A program made the translations under genes and the position numbers. Positions 27,817 to 36,171 of a stretch of DNA of 39,512 bases are shown here, piece by piece. The stretch covers positions 1-39,512 of IMG/VR virus record IMGVR_UViG_3300032288_002644. The stretch is one strand, 5' to 3'. Every line of letters starts with the position of its first letter. The first letter of the stretch is position 1. The notes under the pieces were generated by a model. That model ran no database searches. It was not told the origin of the DNA and worked only from the letters and a program-made list of their open reading frames with translations. The DNA comes from a virus.

Positions 27817-27957
27817 TCACTTTTTCGTGGGGCGAAACAGCATTTTCTCTAGCATTTGAATCGTTTCTGCTAGTTCTTGTTCTTCTTCAAGACCTCGAGG
27901 GGTGCAACGAGTCAGAAACTTGTGGATGGTTCGCGCCAATCGAATGCTGATGTTCAT
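27817..27957 (-). CDS. 46-residue basic/helical protein
   Basis: The ATG at 27957 follows TGAGG with six-base spacing, and the frame ends at the TGA at 27817. It begins basic (SIRLARTIHKFLTRC) and continues as an acidic then amphipathic helix (LEEEQELAETIQMLEKML). It overlaps the end of the upstream gene by 71 bases in another frame and fills a stretch that would otherwise be empty. The ribosome-binding site and composition make it credible. Confidence 0.55.
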   Translation of the reverse strand: MNISIRLARTIHKFLTRCTPRGLEEEQELAETIQMLEKMLFRPTKK

Positions 27958-28207
27958 CTGCGACCTCAAGAAGATTGATGACCTTTTGGACCATCTTGAC
28001 AGGTATGTGAAGGACTGAGTCTACACACGCTTCCGGTGTCCAAGATTGGGTTATGGAGACGTGTTTGGCTTTGCCGCCTGTTCGTTTATCCAACAGGAAT
28101 CCGACGCTGTGAACCTCATACGGGCCGTCGTCTTCCATCTCGTCAAGCCGAGTCCATTGGGATGTTCCAGCATGGGCGTCGTGCCAGATGACGAGAACCG
28201 GTTTCAC
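27887..28207 (-). CDS. Small phage protein of the VIWHDAHA type, 106 aa
   Basis: The start is GTG at 28207, overlapping the metallophosphoesterase stop (GTGA) with AAGGA before it. The sequence has VLVIWHDAHAG, WTRLDE, PYEVHSVGFLLD and HVSITQSW, a recurrent pattern in small actinophage proteins that lie in tail or lysis regions. Probable all-beta fold. Function unknown. Its last 24 codons overlap the 46-residue gene. Confidence 0.55.
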   Translation of the reverse strand: MKPVLVIWHDAHAGTSQWTRLDEMEDDGPYEVHSVGFLLDKRTGGKAKHVSITQSWTPEACVDSVLHIPVKMVQKVINLLEVADEHQHSIGANHPQVSDSLHPSRS

Positions 28208-29262
28208 CACTTTTCCTTCTTCCTGTCGAGGCTGAAGACTGGTGCCTGAATCGTAATGCCATGTTCCGGGGTGACGATGGCAAGAGCCTGCTGGGGTGGT
28301 TCGTGACCGAAGTTGGACACCCAAGCGTACTCGTCGGTGCCTTTCAGGCTTCCGTTGACGATCAGGCCGGGGGTTTGGATCAACTGGTGCCAATGCCCCA
28401 TCCAGAGGGTGGAGAACGGGGTTCCGGTGTCGTTGGCTCGCTGGGCTTTCCGCGCTCGCATCCGCATGATCGGAGGCCAGATACCGCCGATGCCACCACC
28501 GCCAGACACCTGATCGCCGTGGGTCAGGAGGTGGTGGGTGTTGTAGATCGGGATGATGCAGTCGGTGTTCTCCCCGACCTGGAATGTAAACCGTTTGTCG
28601 GAGCCGAGGTGGCGTTCGATCATCTTGGCTAGTAGCCAGTCAAAGTTGGTTCTGGCACGGAGTTTCGCTCGAGGTTTGCGGGTCATGCGTCCGTGGTTGC
28701 CCATAACGGCTGCGACATGGACTTTCCCGAACTCGTCTGCGAACAGGGTCAAAGCCGCGCACAGTTGCTCCGACCAATGCAGGAGCGAGCCGAGCATCGT
28801 GTCCTCGTTCGTCTGGGCTAGTTCCTCATGGATGTCGCCGGAGAAGATGTCGCCTCCCAGCATGATGACCACCCCGTCGTAGGTGACGCCAGCCAGGTAG
28901 TGGCGAGCGATCTTGATGGCATTGGCCGCCCACGCTTGGAGCCGGAGTTCGGCGATACGCCGGTTGTAGGCGTTCAGGCCGCCAACTTCTTCGGGCAGAA
29001 CCACCTCGTCAAAGTGGGTGTCCGACAGGAGTAGGGTCAGGGTGGCGTGTTTCTTGCGTCCCGATGGGGGGCTGACCAGCCATTTCGGGGGTGCGAGCTG
29101 GGCGTTCGTAGCCGAATCCACCAGGTTCAGGGCGCGTTCCAGTTCCTCGACACGCTCGATCAGCCGAAGGTTCTCCTGGTTCAACTGGTCGCGCTGACGG
29201 CGAATCCGGTTGACCGAAGTCAGGTCGTTGTTTTCGGCGTTGATGTCGTCAGCGAGGCTCAC
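28204..29262 (-). CDS. Calcineurin-like metallophosphoesterase, 352 aa
   Basis: Metal-ligand blocks are in the right order: DTHFDE (81-86), GGDIFSG (136-142), GNHGR (188-192), THGD (247-250) and GHWH (289-292). The N-terminal 45 residues form a coiled coil (RDQLNQENLRLIERVEELERAL). Such enzymes hydrolyse phosphodiesters or phosphomonoesters, and phage versions often lie among late genes with unknown substrate; DNA ends, cyclic nucleotides and nucleotide alarmones are options. The start is GTG at 29262, within the end of the upstream gene. Confidence 0.88.
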   Translation of the reverse strand: MSLADDINAENNDLTSVNRIRRQRDQLNQENLRLIERVEELERALNLVDSATNAQLAPPKWLVSPPSGRKKHATLTLLLSDTHFDEVVLPEEVGGLNAYNRRIAELRLQAWAANAIKIARHYLAGVTYDGVVIMLGGDIFSGDIHEELAQTNEDTMLGSLLHWSEQLCAALTLFADEFGKVHVAAVMGNHGRMTRKPRAKLRARTNFDWLLAKMIERHLGSDKRFTFQVGENTDCIIPIYNTHHLLTHGDQVSGGGGIGGIWPPIMRMRARKAQRANDTGTPFSTLWMGHWHQLIQTPGLIVNGSLKGTDEYAWVSNFGHEPPQQALAIVTPEHGITIQAPVFSLDRKKEKW

Positions 29263-29497
29263 AGGAGCATTCCTTCTTCCGGTGCCGTGGAATCGCTGAC
29301 GGCTTCACTTCGATGCCACGGTTGCGTAATGCTCGAACGATTGCCGAATGTTGGATGTTCGGATCGGCGAACGCGGTCTCAAGGTCGGCTCGGTCTTGGT
29401 TGCTCATGGTTGACATCGTTTGGGCAACCCAACAGTTCGGGCCGACCCCTCGACGGTTCTCGGAGCGGATCGAATCCAGCAGGCTTGGTTTGGTCAC
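29249..29497 (-). CDS. Small helix-turn-helix-like protein, 82 aa
   Basis: The GTG start follows GGAGG. After a basic N-terminus (IRSENRRGVGPNCW) come DRADLETAFADPNIQHSAIVRAL and RNRGIEVKPSAIPRHRKKECSC, two helices and a turn followed by a basic, Cys-ended tail, like an RNA- or DNA-binding HTH. Similar proteins occur in actinophages in varied places. It overlaps the phosphoesterase gene by 14 bases. Target unknown. Confidence 0.5.
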   Translation of the reverse strand: MTKPSLLDSIRSENRRGVGPNCWVAQTMSTMSNQDRADLETAFADPNIQHSAIVRALRNRGIEVKPSAIPRHRKKECSCEPR

Positions 29498-29539
29498 GGT
29501 TCCTCCATTGGCAGGTTGTTGCTGAGAGGCTACCTAATT

Positions 29540-29785
29540 TCAGGCGGGGGGTGGTGGAAATACGGGGTTCGCTTCCGTTCCGTCGTAGGTGTCCATGAAG
29601 TCGCGTAAAGCCTGCCGATAGTCGGCCCACGCTTGGCGGTCAACGGGTGCGTCAGATAGTTGCGTCCAGTCGGAGGCAAGTAAGAGGTAGTTGCGGTAGT
29701 GACGCACCAAATTGATTATTGGTTCATTGGGGTAATACGACCGAAAATTAGTGAAGTCAAACGGGGGTGAAAGTGGTTCGCTCAT
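29540..29785 (-). CDS. Tail fibre assembly chaperone-like protein, 81 aa
   Basis: The block NYLLLASDWTQLSDAPVDRQAWADYRQALRDF is the hallmark of small XkdW-like or tail-assembly proteins: a WTQL..P motif then W..YRQALRD. These proteins follow tail fibre genes and help fold or attach fibres. Here the gene follows directly after the 786-residue collar fibre. The C-terminus is Pro-rich (FPPPP), as often seen. Confidence 0.65.
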   Translation of the reverse strand: MSEPLSPPFDFTNFRSYYPNEPIINLVRHYRNYLLLASDWTQLSDAPVDRQAWADYRQALRDFMDTYDGTEANPVFPPPPA

Positions 29786-29787
29786 AA

Positions 29788-32148
29788 TTATGCCTTGATG
29801 ATGTAGTTGAGGACGATGTAGGGCTGGAGGTTGTTGTGCGCCCCGCCACCACCCGTGTTCTGGTTGGTTGCGGTCGTGTTCTGGTTGGTTGCTGTGGTTG
29901 CTTGATTGGTTGCCGTTGCATTATTGATGCTAATGCCGGTCGTCTTAGTATCCGTGTTGACTGTCTGCGGCAGCACACCCGTGTTACTGGTCGTCTGGAA
30001 GCCAGAAACAAGGTTGGTTTGGACAAAGAACGCCCACACGTTGAAGGTGTGGAAGTGACCGGGGTCAGTAATCCCGTGGTTGTGGGCGTTTTGCGTGTGG
30101 TTGTGGCTGTCCTGCGTGTGCGTGTGAGCGTTCTGAGTGTGCGTGTGCGACGGCATTTCGGTCGTCGTCAACGTATGTGTCTTCGCACCACCAGTCTCAC
30201 CAAGGGCATCAAACTCGGTTTGTGCCGAGTCACGACCAACCGGGATACGACCTTTGAGGTTCGGCAGGTTGAACGTCGTAGAACCGTCGCCGGTTCCGTA
30301 GGTCGTGCTGATAACACCAAACAGCGTTGCGTATGTTGTGCGCGAAACTGCCGATCCGTCGCAAAGCAACCAGTCGGTAGGAGCAGTTGCGGTCGACCAC
30401 ATAGTGATCGAGCCGGTCGGCATTGACGCAGAGGATGGGGCGGTTGGTGCAAACTTTGTTCCGTTGTACGCAAGAACCTGGTTAGAACTGGCACCGGTCG
30501 TATCAATCTCGATGCCGTCCACAGTCAGAACCGAGGTGGCTGTGGTTCCGGTGATCGTTGCCGAGGCCGCGCCAACACCGTTGGTCACCGATACCGCGTT
30601 TGCCGACACCGTGCCGGTCGCTGTCACGCCCACGAACTGGGGACTCGAGGTGGTAGCAACAGCTTGCCCGATGGAGATGGTCGCTGTTGATCCTTCGCCC
30701 GTACCACCCGACACGGTCACGCCGGTGCTAGCCGCCACGGTCGCCACATAGTCGCCGGTCGTCTTGGTTCCGAGAGCCACCGAATCGTTGCCGATGTTCC
30801 CTGACGGGACGGTGCCAGACAGTTGGCTCGCTGGGATGCTGGTCAAACCTGCACCCGAACCGTTGAACTGTCCTCCCGACGTGCTGATGTTGCCGGTCAC
30901 CGAAATGGTGTTGGGAGTGTTCGCTGACGGTCCGCAAGCAACAACGATGCCACCGGTGTTCAGGTTCACTCGAGAGACGTGGCCGACAACTTGGATGACA
31001 TCGGATGCGCCCGTCGGGCGAGTACCAGTCACCCCACCGCCAGAGGCAACGTACAGGGGCTGGTTGATGCTGTATGCGTTCGTGTTCTGCCCGTCAAGAT
31101 CACCAACGATTACCGCGTGGCCGTTCGCATTGGCAGCAATGTCGCCGTCCGTGATGCCGATAGCAGGCATCTTTGCGCTGTTTGAAGCATCAGCCGGGGC
31201 GATCTCGGCTACCTGTGTTGAGCCGACAGTTCCGGTGATGTAGACGGGGGTGCCATTTGGGATGGTGCTGGCAGTCGTGTTCTTGACGTGGAAGTACACC
31301 AAACCGGCCAGATCGCCGTGAATGTGTGGTGCGTAAATGGTTCCGTCTACCGTCAGGTCGGTGGTGAAATGCCCGTCGCCGGTGACATCCAGCGAATACG
31401 ACGGGGTGGTGTCGTTGATGCCGACGCGATTGTTGGTGGAGTCAACGTACAGGGTTCCTGAGTCGACGTTCAACCCACCGAATGCGACCGTGTCACCTGT
31501 TCCGACTGACTGTCCGATGGCAACGGAGGGGGTTGCCCCTTCCGAACCTGATCCGGTGACAGTAACTCCGGTACCGCCGGTAATGCCAGCCACATAGTTC
31601 CCGGTGGTTTCCGTACCAAGCGTGATGTTCGGGGTCGCCCATTTGATGCCTGCCGTCTGTGTGGAGTCTGCGATCAGGTATTGCCCGTCGGAGCCAACAG
31701 CGAGCCGTGCCGGGGTGTCGGCTGCGGTTCCGGCAATCAGGTCACCTTTAGCGTCAATAATGCCCTTGGTGATGGCGTTGGGGTCTTGTTCAGATGACCA
31801 GCGCACACCGGACGGCTCGTTGTGGTCGGCGACCAACACCTGAAGATCGGTGCCGACAGGGAGACGCACGAACGTGTCTGGGCCGGTGCCGACAAGCAGG
31901 TCACCTTTCGCGTCAAAAGTTGCGGTGACAGGATCAGTACCCCAACGCAGGCCGGATGCCTGGGTGGAGTCTGCGAGCAGAACCTGCCCGTCCGATCCAA
32001 CAGCCAGCCGGGTGGGGGTGTCTGCCCCGGTAGCCGAGATTAGGTCGCCCTTGGCATCCAGGATCGTCTTGGAGATGGCGTTCGGGTCGGTGGTCTCGAT
32101 GGGAGCCTGCGAGAACGACGGCTGTGCGAGGGACGGCGGGATAGTCAT
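29788..32148 (-). CDS. Tail spike/fibre with collar domain, 786 aa
   Basis: The adhesin has three tandem units of about 40 residues at its N-terminus (30-69, 78-117, 131-170; pattern DAKGDL..GT..DT..RL.VGSDGQ.L.ADS). Next come two beta modules with TGxYVA..T/S-GVTV-SG and GIGQ-like strands. A Tail Collar domain begins at GSITMWSTATAPTDWLLCDG and is followed by LPNLKGRIPVGRD. The end is His-rich (HTHTQNAHTHTQ), which in short tail fibres coordinates metal ions in the trimer core, and finishes GAHNNLQPYIVLNYIIK. It should bind the host surface. Confidence 0.85.
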   Translation of the reverse strand: MTIPPSLAQPSFSQAPIETTDPNAISKTILDAKGDLISATGADTPTRLAVGSDGQVLLADSTQASGLRWGTDPVTATFDAKGDLLVGTGPDTFVRLPVGTDLQVLVADHNEPSGVRWSSEQDPNAITKGIIDAKGDLIAGTAADTPARLAVGSDGQYLIADSTQTAGIKWATPNITLGTETTGNYVAGITGGTGVTVTGSGSEGATPSVAIGQSVGTGDTVAFGGLNVDSGTLYVDSTNNRVGINDTTPSYSLDVTGDGHFTTDLTVDGTIYAPHIHGDLAGLVYFHVKNTTASTIPNGTPVYITGTVGSTQVAEIAPADASNSAKMPAIGITDGDIAANANGHAVIVGDLDGQNTNAYSINQPLYVASGGGVTGTRPTGASDVIQVVGHVSRVNLNTGGIVVACGPSANTPNTISVTGNISTSGGQFNGSGAGLTSIPASQLSGTVPSGNIGNDSVALGTKTTGDYVATVAASTGVTVSGGTGEGSTATISIGQAVATTSSPQFVGVTATGTVSANAVSVTNGVGAASATITGTTATSVLTVDGIEIDTTGASSNQVLAYNGTKFAPTAPSSASMPTGSITMWSTATAPTDWLLCDGSAVSRTTYATLFGVISTTYGTGDGSTTFNLPNLKGRIPVGRDSAQTEFDALGETGGAKTHTLTTTEMPSHTHTQNAHTHTQDSHNHTQNAHNHGITDPGHFHTFNVWAFFVQTNLVSGFQTTSNTGVLPQTVNTDTKTTGISINNATATNQATTATNQNTTATNQNTGGGGAHNNLQPYIVLNYIIKA

Positions 32149-32163
32149 GTCAGGCTCCTCTCG

Positions 32164-32856
32164 TCACGTCTTGATGATGTAGTTCAAGACTACATAAGGC
32201 TGAAGGTTGTTGTGCGCCCCACCAGACCCTGCGTTCTGGTTGGTGGCAGTCGCGTCTTGGCTGTAACCGAACACCGTGTGATGGTGAGTTCCTGCATAAC
32301 TGGTGTTGCCAGTTGATGTCGATGGTGCCGAAGCGGTATTGAATGCTGGTGAAGCATTGTTGCGAAGAACTGTTCCAACATTTTCGTAGTCGTAGGTATG
32401 GCGATGGCTTCCCTGATCGTCGGTATCAATCCAAACAAGGTGATTGTGGGCGTTCTGAACGTGGGTGTGAACCGGCATTTCGGTTTGTGACAGGGTGTGC
32501 GTCTTTGCACCGCCAGTCTCACCCATCGCGTCAAACTCGGTTTGCGAGGCATCTTTTCCGACCGGCACTCGACCTTGCAGGTTCGGTAGGTAGTACGAGG
32601 TTCCGCTATGAACTCCGTAGGTGTCGCCGAGACAGTCTCGAAGTTCGGGGTATTGGTCGCCGTTGAAGGTCGATCCGTCGCACAGCAGGTAGCCAGACGG
32701 GGCTGTAGCACCGGCATACGGCAGAACAGCACCGGTCGGATTGACGGCCAGTTGCAGGAACAGTTCCAATTCACGGTCACGGTTCTCGAGCAGGTCACGA
32801 ACCTCTGCCGCCAAACTCGGCATATCGTCGCCACGGAACGTGTAGTTGAACGGCAC
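32164..32856 (-). CDS. Second tail collar protein, paralogue of the fibre tip, 230 aa
   Basis: The GTG start follows one base after the nozzle gene stop, with GAGG upstream. A short helical N-terminus (LAAEVRDLLENRDRELELFLQ) replaces the long fibre shaft. The rest is a collar domain: APSGYLLCDG, LPNLQGRVPVGKDASQTEFDAMGETGGAKTHTL, and several HxH motifs. It ends GAHNNLQPYVVLNYIIK, nearly identical to the neighbouring fibre. The two are clearly duplicates. It may be a short spike or the tip adapter. Confidence 0.85.
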   Translation of the reverse strand: MPFNYTFRGDDMPSLAAEVRDLLENRDRELELFLQLAVNPTGAVLPYAGATAPSGYLLCDGSTFNGDQYPELRDCLGDTYGVHSGTSYYLPNLQGRVPVGKDASQTEFDAMGETGGAKTHTLSQTEMPVHTHVQNAHNHLVWIDTDDQGSHRHTYDYENVGTVLRNNASPAFNTASAPSTSTGNTSYAGTHHHTVFGYSQDATATNQNAGSGGAHNNLQPYVVLNYIIKT

Positions 32857-32857
32857 T

Positions 32858-34384
32858 TCAGTCCTCGCAGTTCAGGATGACACGGTTGATCAAGGCAGCA
32901 TCAAACGACAGGAACGGCTTGACACCGTATCCTCGCGGTGCGTCGTCGCCTCTGAAGCGTGAAACCACAAGGTCGCCGTTTGAGGTTTCTTGTGCATACG
33001 CCCAATCAGATTGTGTGTAGTTCGCTGAACTGACATCAACCAGGCCGGTTGGCTTCATCGTGACCGCAACGATCGGTGTGCCGTTACCTGCGTTCGCCCA
33101 TTCAACCAGCACCTCTTTGACGGTGAACGGCTTCTGATGCCAGTATTCGGACAGTTCAACTTCGGCGGTCGGAACATTAGTTGATACCCCTGCCGAGCCG
33201 GTGAAGATGAAGTCTTCGTCTGTGTTTGTTCCCGTGATCACGTTATTGATTGCTCGATACCATTTGATCGGGAACTTTGTGTCGTCTTGAACCATGCCGA
33301 CGATGAAATATTCGTTCTGCGATTCGGGGCCAGGGCGAGCGATAACGATCTGATTGGTTTCGCCAGTATCGGTCGGATCGTAAGAAATGTTGGTTCGCGC
33401 CCAACGCCCGTGGGATGTTTGCGAGTACACAACTCCGCTTCGCAATACGACAACCAGTCGACCGTCAGCGATGGCTTGAATACGACCCTTTTCGTATCCG
33501 TCGCTGGCATCGTTGACATCGTCCAGATTCATGGTGGCTATTGCTTGAACGCTTGAACCGAGCAACTGGTAGATGTTGCCGTCCAGCGAACCGGAGCGTT
33601 GCTGATCTAGGAAGTACACGTTGCGTCCGACGACCGTCGCATCACGCATACCTTCGGTGACGTTCTGCGCTGGCACGATCAACTGGATGGTGACGCTCGA
33701 GCCGAGGACACCAACGACGCTGTACACGCCGGTGTCGCAGATAACCAGCAGGTCGTTGGTTCGAGGGAGGACGTTCAGAATCTGCCCGTTGAACTCGTAA
33801 TACTGGCTTGTTGACCAGCCGGTGAGTGCGGTGTCCGAGTAGTAGAGACGTTTGGTTGTCGGCCCCCACGCCACAAGACGGTAGCCATAAAGCGCAAGGT
33901 TCGTGATGCCGGTTCCGGTTCCGAGGGCGGTTGAGACGCTGGCGTCGGTTCCGGCTGTTGTCACGCTGCGGATGTACCCGAAAGTACCCGAATTGGTGTT
34001 GACGTAGTAGAACTTCGCTTCGTTCGGAACGTAGGCAACTTTGCCGCCGATGGTGCCGGTCAGGCTGGTGTCGGTTGTCGTGATGGGGAAACCGGGACCG
34101 TAGTTGACGGACGTGATTCGGCACATCTTGGATGTTGTGCCAGACCAGATGACAAACGAATAGTTGTTTGCACCGACAGTCCAAGAGTCCATGATCTTGG
34201 CTCCAGTTGCGCTGGTGACGCCACCGTTGGCTCCGCATTGCTCATACCCGACCGGACACAACCGACCGTTAGGAATCGCAATGGCATTCTGGCCGAACCA
34301 AGTGTTCTTCGGCCAGTTGGTGGAGCGTGGCCCCATGTACTGACCGCCGGAGAAGTCGTCGTAAACGATCTGGAAGGAGGCCAT
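32858..34384 (-). CDS. Beta-rich tail protein, nozzle/propeller-like, 508 aa
   Basis: The protein starts FQIVYDDFSGGQY, a typical opening of podovirus tail nozzle (tail tube B-like) proteins, and runs as beta-strand repeats with many Gly/Ser/Thr and aromatic residues (VNYGPGFPITTTD, YGYRLVAWGPTTKRLYYSD, NVYFLDQQRSG). This fits a beta-propeller or beta-barrel platform. It lies between adaptor and spike genes, as in podoviruses. Good GGAG site before the ATG. The fold is inferred from pattern. Confidence 0.65.
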   Translation of the reverse strand: MASFQIVYDDFSGGQYMGPRSTNWPKNTWFGQNAIAIPNGRLCPVGYEQCGANGGVTSATGAKIMDSWTVGANNYSFVIWSGTTSKMCRITSVNYGPGFPITTTDTSLTGTIGGKVAYVPNEAKFYYVNTNSGTFGYIRSVTTAGTDASVSTALGTGTGITNLALYGYRLVAWGPTTKRLYYSDTALTGWSTSQYYEFNGQILNVLPRTNDLLVICDTGVYSVVGVLGSSVTIQLIVPAQNVTEGMRDATVVGRNVYFLDQQRSGSLDGNIYQLLGSSVQAIATMNLDDVNDASDGYEKGRIQAIADGRLVVVLRSGVVYSQTSHGRWARTNISYDPTDTGETNQIVIARPGPESQNEYFIVGMVQDDTKFPIKWYRAINNVITGTNTDEDFIFTGSAGVSTNVPTAEVELSEYWHQKPFTVKEVLVEWANAGNGTPIVAVTMKPTGLVDVSSANYTQSDWAYAQETSNGDLVVSRFRGDDAPRGYGVKPFLSFDAALINRVILNCED

Positions 34385-34387
34385 CGG

Positions 34388-35023
34388 CTACTCCCAGGTG
34401 GCGTAGTCGCGGGCGCGGGTGAACTTGATTCGCCTCTTGATGGTCGTTCGGTTGTCGTCGTTCATGGACTTCAGGAACGTGCCGTACTCTTGCAGGTACA
34501 GGGAAGCTCGCTGTTCGTCTTGGCGTCGAGCGGCGCACAGGTGTGAAGCGTAGGCGACGATCACCGAATGGTAGACGACCGGCATCAGAGGTGACGACGA
34601 GTCGCTGGAGAGGGCTGGCTCGGAACGGAAGTAGTACAAGGTTCCGGCTGTCGTCGTGGACGGGATCGGCGTGATCTTGGCTTGGTTGCCGTAGATCGTC
34701 CAACCGAACGTGCTGTTGTCCGATGTCGGATCGAGGAACGTCTCGAGCGGAACCCATTCGGCTGGTGACGAGTTGATGACCAGTTCGTTGGCTCGCATGA
34801 AGTCGGACGGAAGCGTTGCGGCACCGTTCACCGTGTCGAACGACAGCGATGCGGTCGAAGCCAGCCACCACCAGTCGCGTTCCATACTGACACGGTTCAG
34901 CGCGTCGTTCAGGCTGGTGTTGATGAACGTGTTTGTGATCAGGCCGTCAAGGCTGTTGCCGGAGCCGTCCGACTTGATTGCCAGTCGGTCTTTGACTGCG
35001 TTACGCAGGTCGAGTCTGTTCAT
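34388..35023 (-). CDS. Head-tail adaptor, podovirus tail-tube-A-like, 211 aa
   Basis: The helical start MNRLDLRNAVKDRL, then LITNTFINTSLNDALNRVSMERDWWWL is the recurrent opening of podovirus adaptor proteins (T7 gp11-like, P22 gp4-like). A middle beta segment (STASLSFDTVNGAATLPSDFMRANEL) and a C-terminal basic helix with SLYLQEYGTFLKSMNDD follow. It attaches under the portal and carries the nozzle. Gene order (adaptor, then nozzle) agrees. Confidence 0.65.
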   Translation of the reverse strand: MNRLDLRNAVKDRLAIKSDGSGNSLDGLITNTFINTSLNDALNRVSMERDWWWLASTASLSFDTVNGAATLPSDFMRANELVINSSPAEWVPLETFLDPTSDNSTFGWTIYGNQAKITPIPSTTTAGTLYYFRSEPALSSDSSSPLMPVVYHSVIVAYASHLCAARRQDEQRASLYLQEYGTFLKSMNDDNRTTIKRRIKFTRARDYATWE

Positions 35024-35024
35024 G

Positions 35025-35324
35025 TCATACCACCATCACGCTGTACGCCTGCGCGGCGTTGGAGATCAGTTTCACGTCGGAGGCTGTCCCGTCGCCCACC
35101 AGGCTGAGGGTCATGCCGATGCCCACCACATAGCAGTCGTCGCCGTTCACCGTCGGGTTTGGCACACCTTTGGTCGGGTCGCCGTAAGTAAAGAATATGG
35201 GGGAACCTGAGGTGGTGCGGTTGCTGATAATCACGAACGACACCGAATCACCGAACGACACCGTGTCCACCGTATTGGGGGTCAAGACGGCGTGTTTCGC
35301 CTTGTTCACGGTGTACGACGCCAT
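35025..35324 (-). CDS. Small beta-rich virion protein, 99 aa
   Basis: The start is the ATG at 35324 (TAATG with the upstream stop, AAAGG before it). The sequence consists of short strands and turns (KHAVLTPNTVDTVSFG, VSFVIISNRTTSGSPIFFTYG, KLISNAAQAYSVMVV), like a small jelly-roll or Ig-like head decoration or fibre protein. Role inferred from position between capsid and adaptor genes. Confidence 0.5.
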   Translation of the reverse strand: MASYTVNKAKHAVLTPNTVDTVSFGDSVSFVIISNRTTSGSPIFFTYGDPTKGVPNPTVNGDDCYVVGIGMTLSLVGDGTASDVKLISNAAQAYSVMVV

Positions 35325-35779
35325 TACTTGCCTTTCTGGTTCATGCTGTGGATTCGACGGTTGGAGCCTTCTAAGTGTCCCACATCGCGCACCAACGCCC
35401 AATGCAGTTTGTCAGCCAACTCCAACCTTTTCTCACGTTCAGCGGTTTCGTGTGCGTCACGCACCGCCTTGTTCTTCTTCATCAGATCGTCGTGCAAGGC
35501 TTTGCCCTTCTGCCAGTCACCTTCGATCAGTTTGACGATCAGCGTGTGATCGCACCGATCATGGGAGCAGGCCACATACGGGGTTCCCATCGCATCGACC
35601 ATCCACACCTCAAACCGGTTGGCGAGAGGGTTGAACATCAGGGAAGCAGACGGGTCACCGCGCCACCCCGACTCATCGCCACGTTGGATGCGGTTGGCGA
35701 TGTCGTACACGTCGAACGACACCTCAGCCATCTCCGACCCACCGTCAACATTGCCCATCAAATCTGCTGCACGAATCAT
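35324..35779 (-). CDS. Probable virion protein, 151 aa
   Basis: Two ATGs are possible; the one at 35779 has AGGA eight bases upstream, so it is preferred over 35788. The N-terminal half is beta-like (AEVSFDVYDIANRIQRGDESGWRGDPSASLMFNPLANRFEVW split over residues about 17-60) with CSHDRC near 71. The C-terminal half is a long charged helix (MKKNKAVRDAHETAEREKR). Similar proteins are common in head regions of actinophages without known function. Confidence 0.5.
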   Translation of the reverse strand: MIRAADLMGNVDGGSEMAEVSFDVYDIANRIQRGDESGWRGDPSASLMFNPLANRFEVWMVDAMGTPYVACSHDRCDHTLIVKLIEGDWQKGKALHDDLMKKNKAVRDAHETAEREKRLELADKLHWALVRDVGHLEGSNRRIHSMNQKGK

Positions 35780-35796
35780 GGTGGTCATCCTAGACG

Positions 35797-35829
35797 AAAG
35801 GGCCGGTCACCTTTCGGCAACCGGCCCTG
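35797..35829 (-). terminator. Hairpin after the capsid/decoration genes, with an alternative fold
   Basis: AGGGCCGGT (35800-35808) pairs with ACCGGCCCT (35821-35829) around 12 bases; on the minus strand it is followed by TTCGTC. The loop contains CCTTTCG (35811-35817), which can instead pair with CGAAAGG (35797-35803). The two stems share bases and exclude each other. It lies between the decoration-like gene and the next one, where partial termination would give the capsid genes higher expression. Confidence 0.6.
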
Positions 35830-35849
35830 ACGTTTGGGGGATTTGTGGA

Positions 35850-36170
35850 TCAGGCTCCGATGGCGTGGAACCGAACAGTCGTCGACGAAACGTCGGTCGT
35901 ACTCGGAACTTCAGCCAGCGGTGCGCCGTCGGTCGTGGTGTCCACCCAGAACAGCTTGACCTTGGGAGCCGAGGTCGAACCATCCCACGAAGGGACGTTG
36001 CCGTTGACGGTGGAAACTTCGAGCCAGTCGAGCCGGTTCACACCGAGCTGTGCCAGCGTGACCGCCTCGCCACCCGTCGGGTACGACGAGTCGAAGGTGA
36101 TGACACCGAACACTTCTTTGCGTGAACCGGGGACTTCCGGCCCGTAGGTGATTGCGACGGATGCGGCCAT
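35850..36170 (-). CDS. Decoration-like or minor head protein, 106 aa
   Basis: A beta-strand-rich protein (VAITYGPEVPGSRKEVFGVITF, LDWLEVSTVNG, KVKLFWVDTT, VRFHAIGA) starts two bases after the capsid gene stop. Small all-beta proteins directly after the capsid gene are usually decoration or head-stabilising proteins. No motif proves this. It precedes the hairpin at 35797-35829. Confidence 0.55.
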   Translation of the reverse strand: MAASVAITYGPEVPGSRKEVFGVITFDSSYPTGGEAVTLAQLGVNRLDWLEVSTVNGNVPSWDGSTSAPKVKLFWVDTTTDGAPLAEVPSTTDVSSTTVRFHAIGA

Positions 36171-36171
36171 G

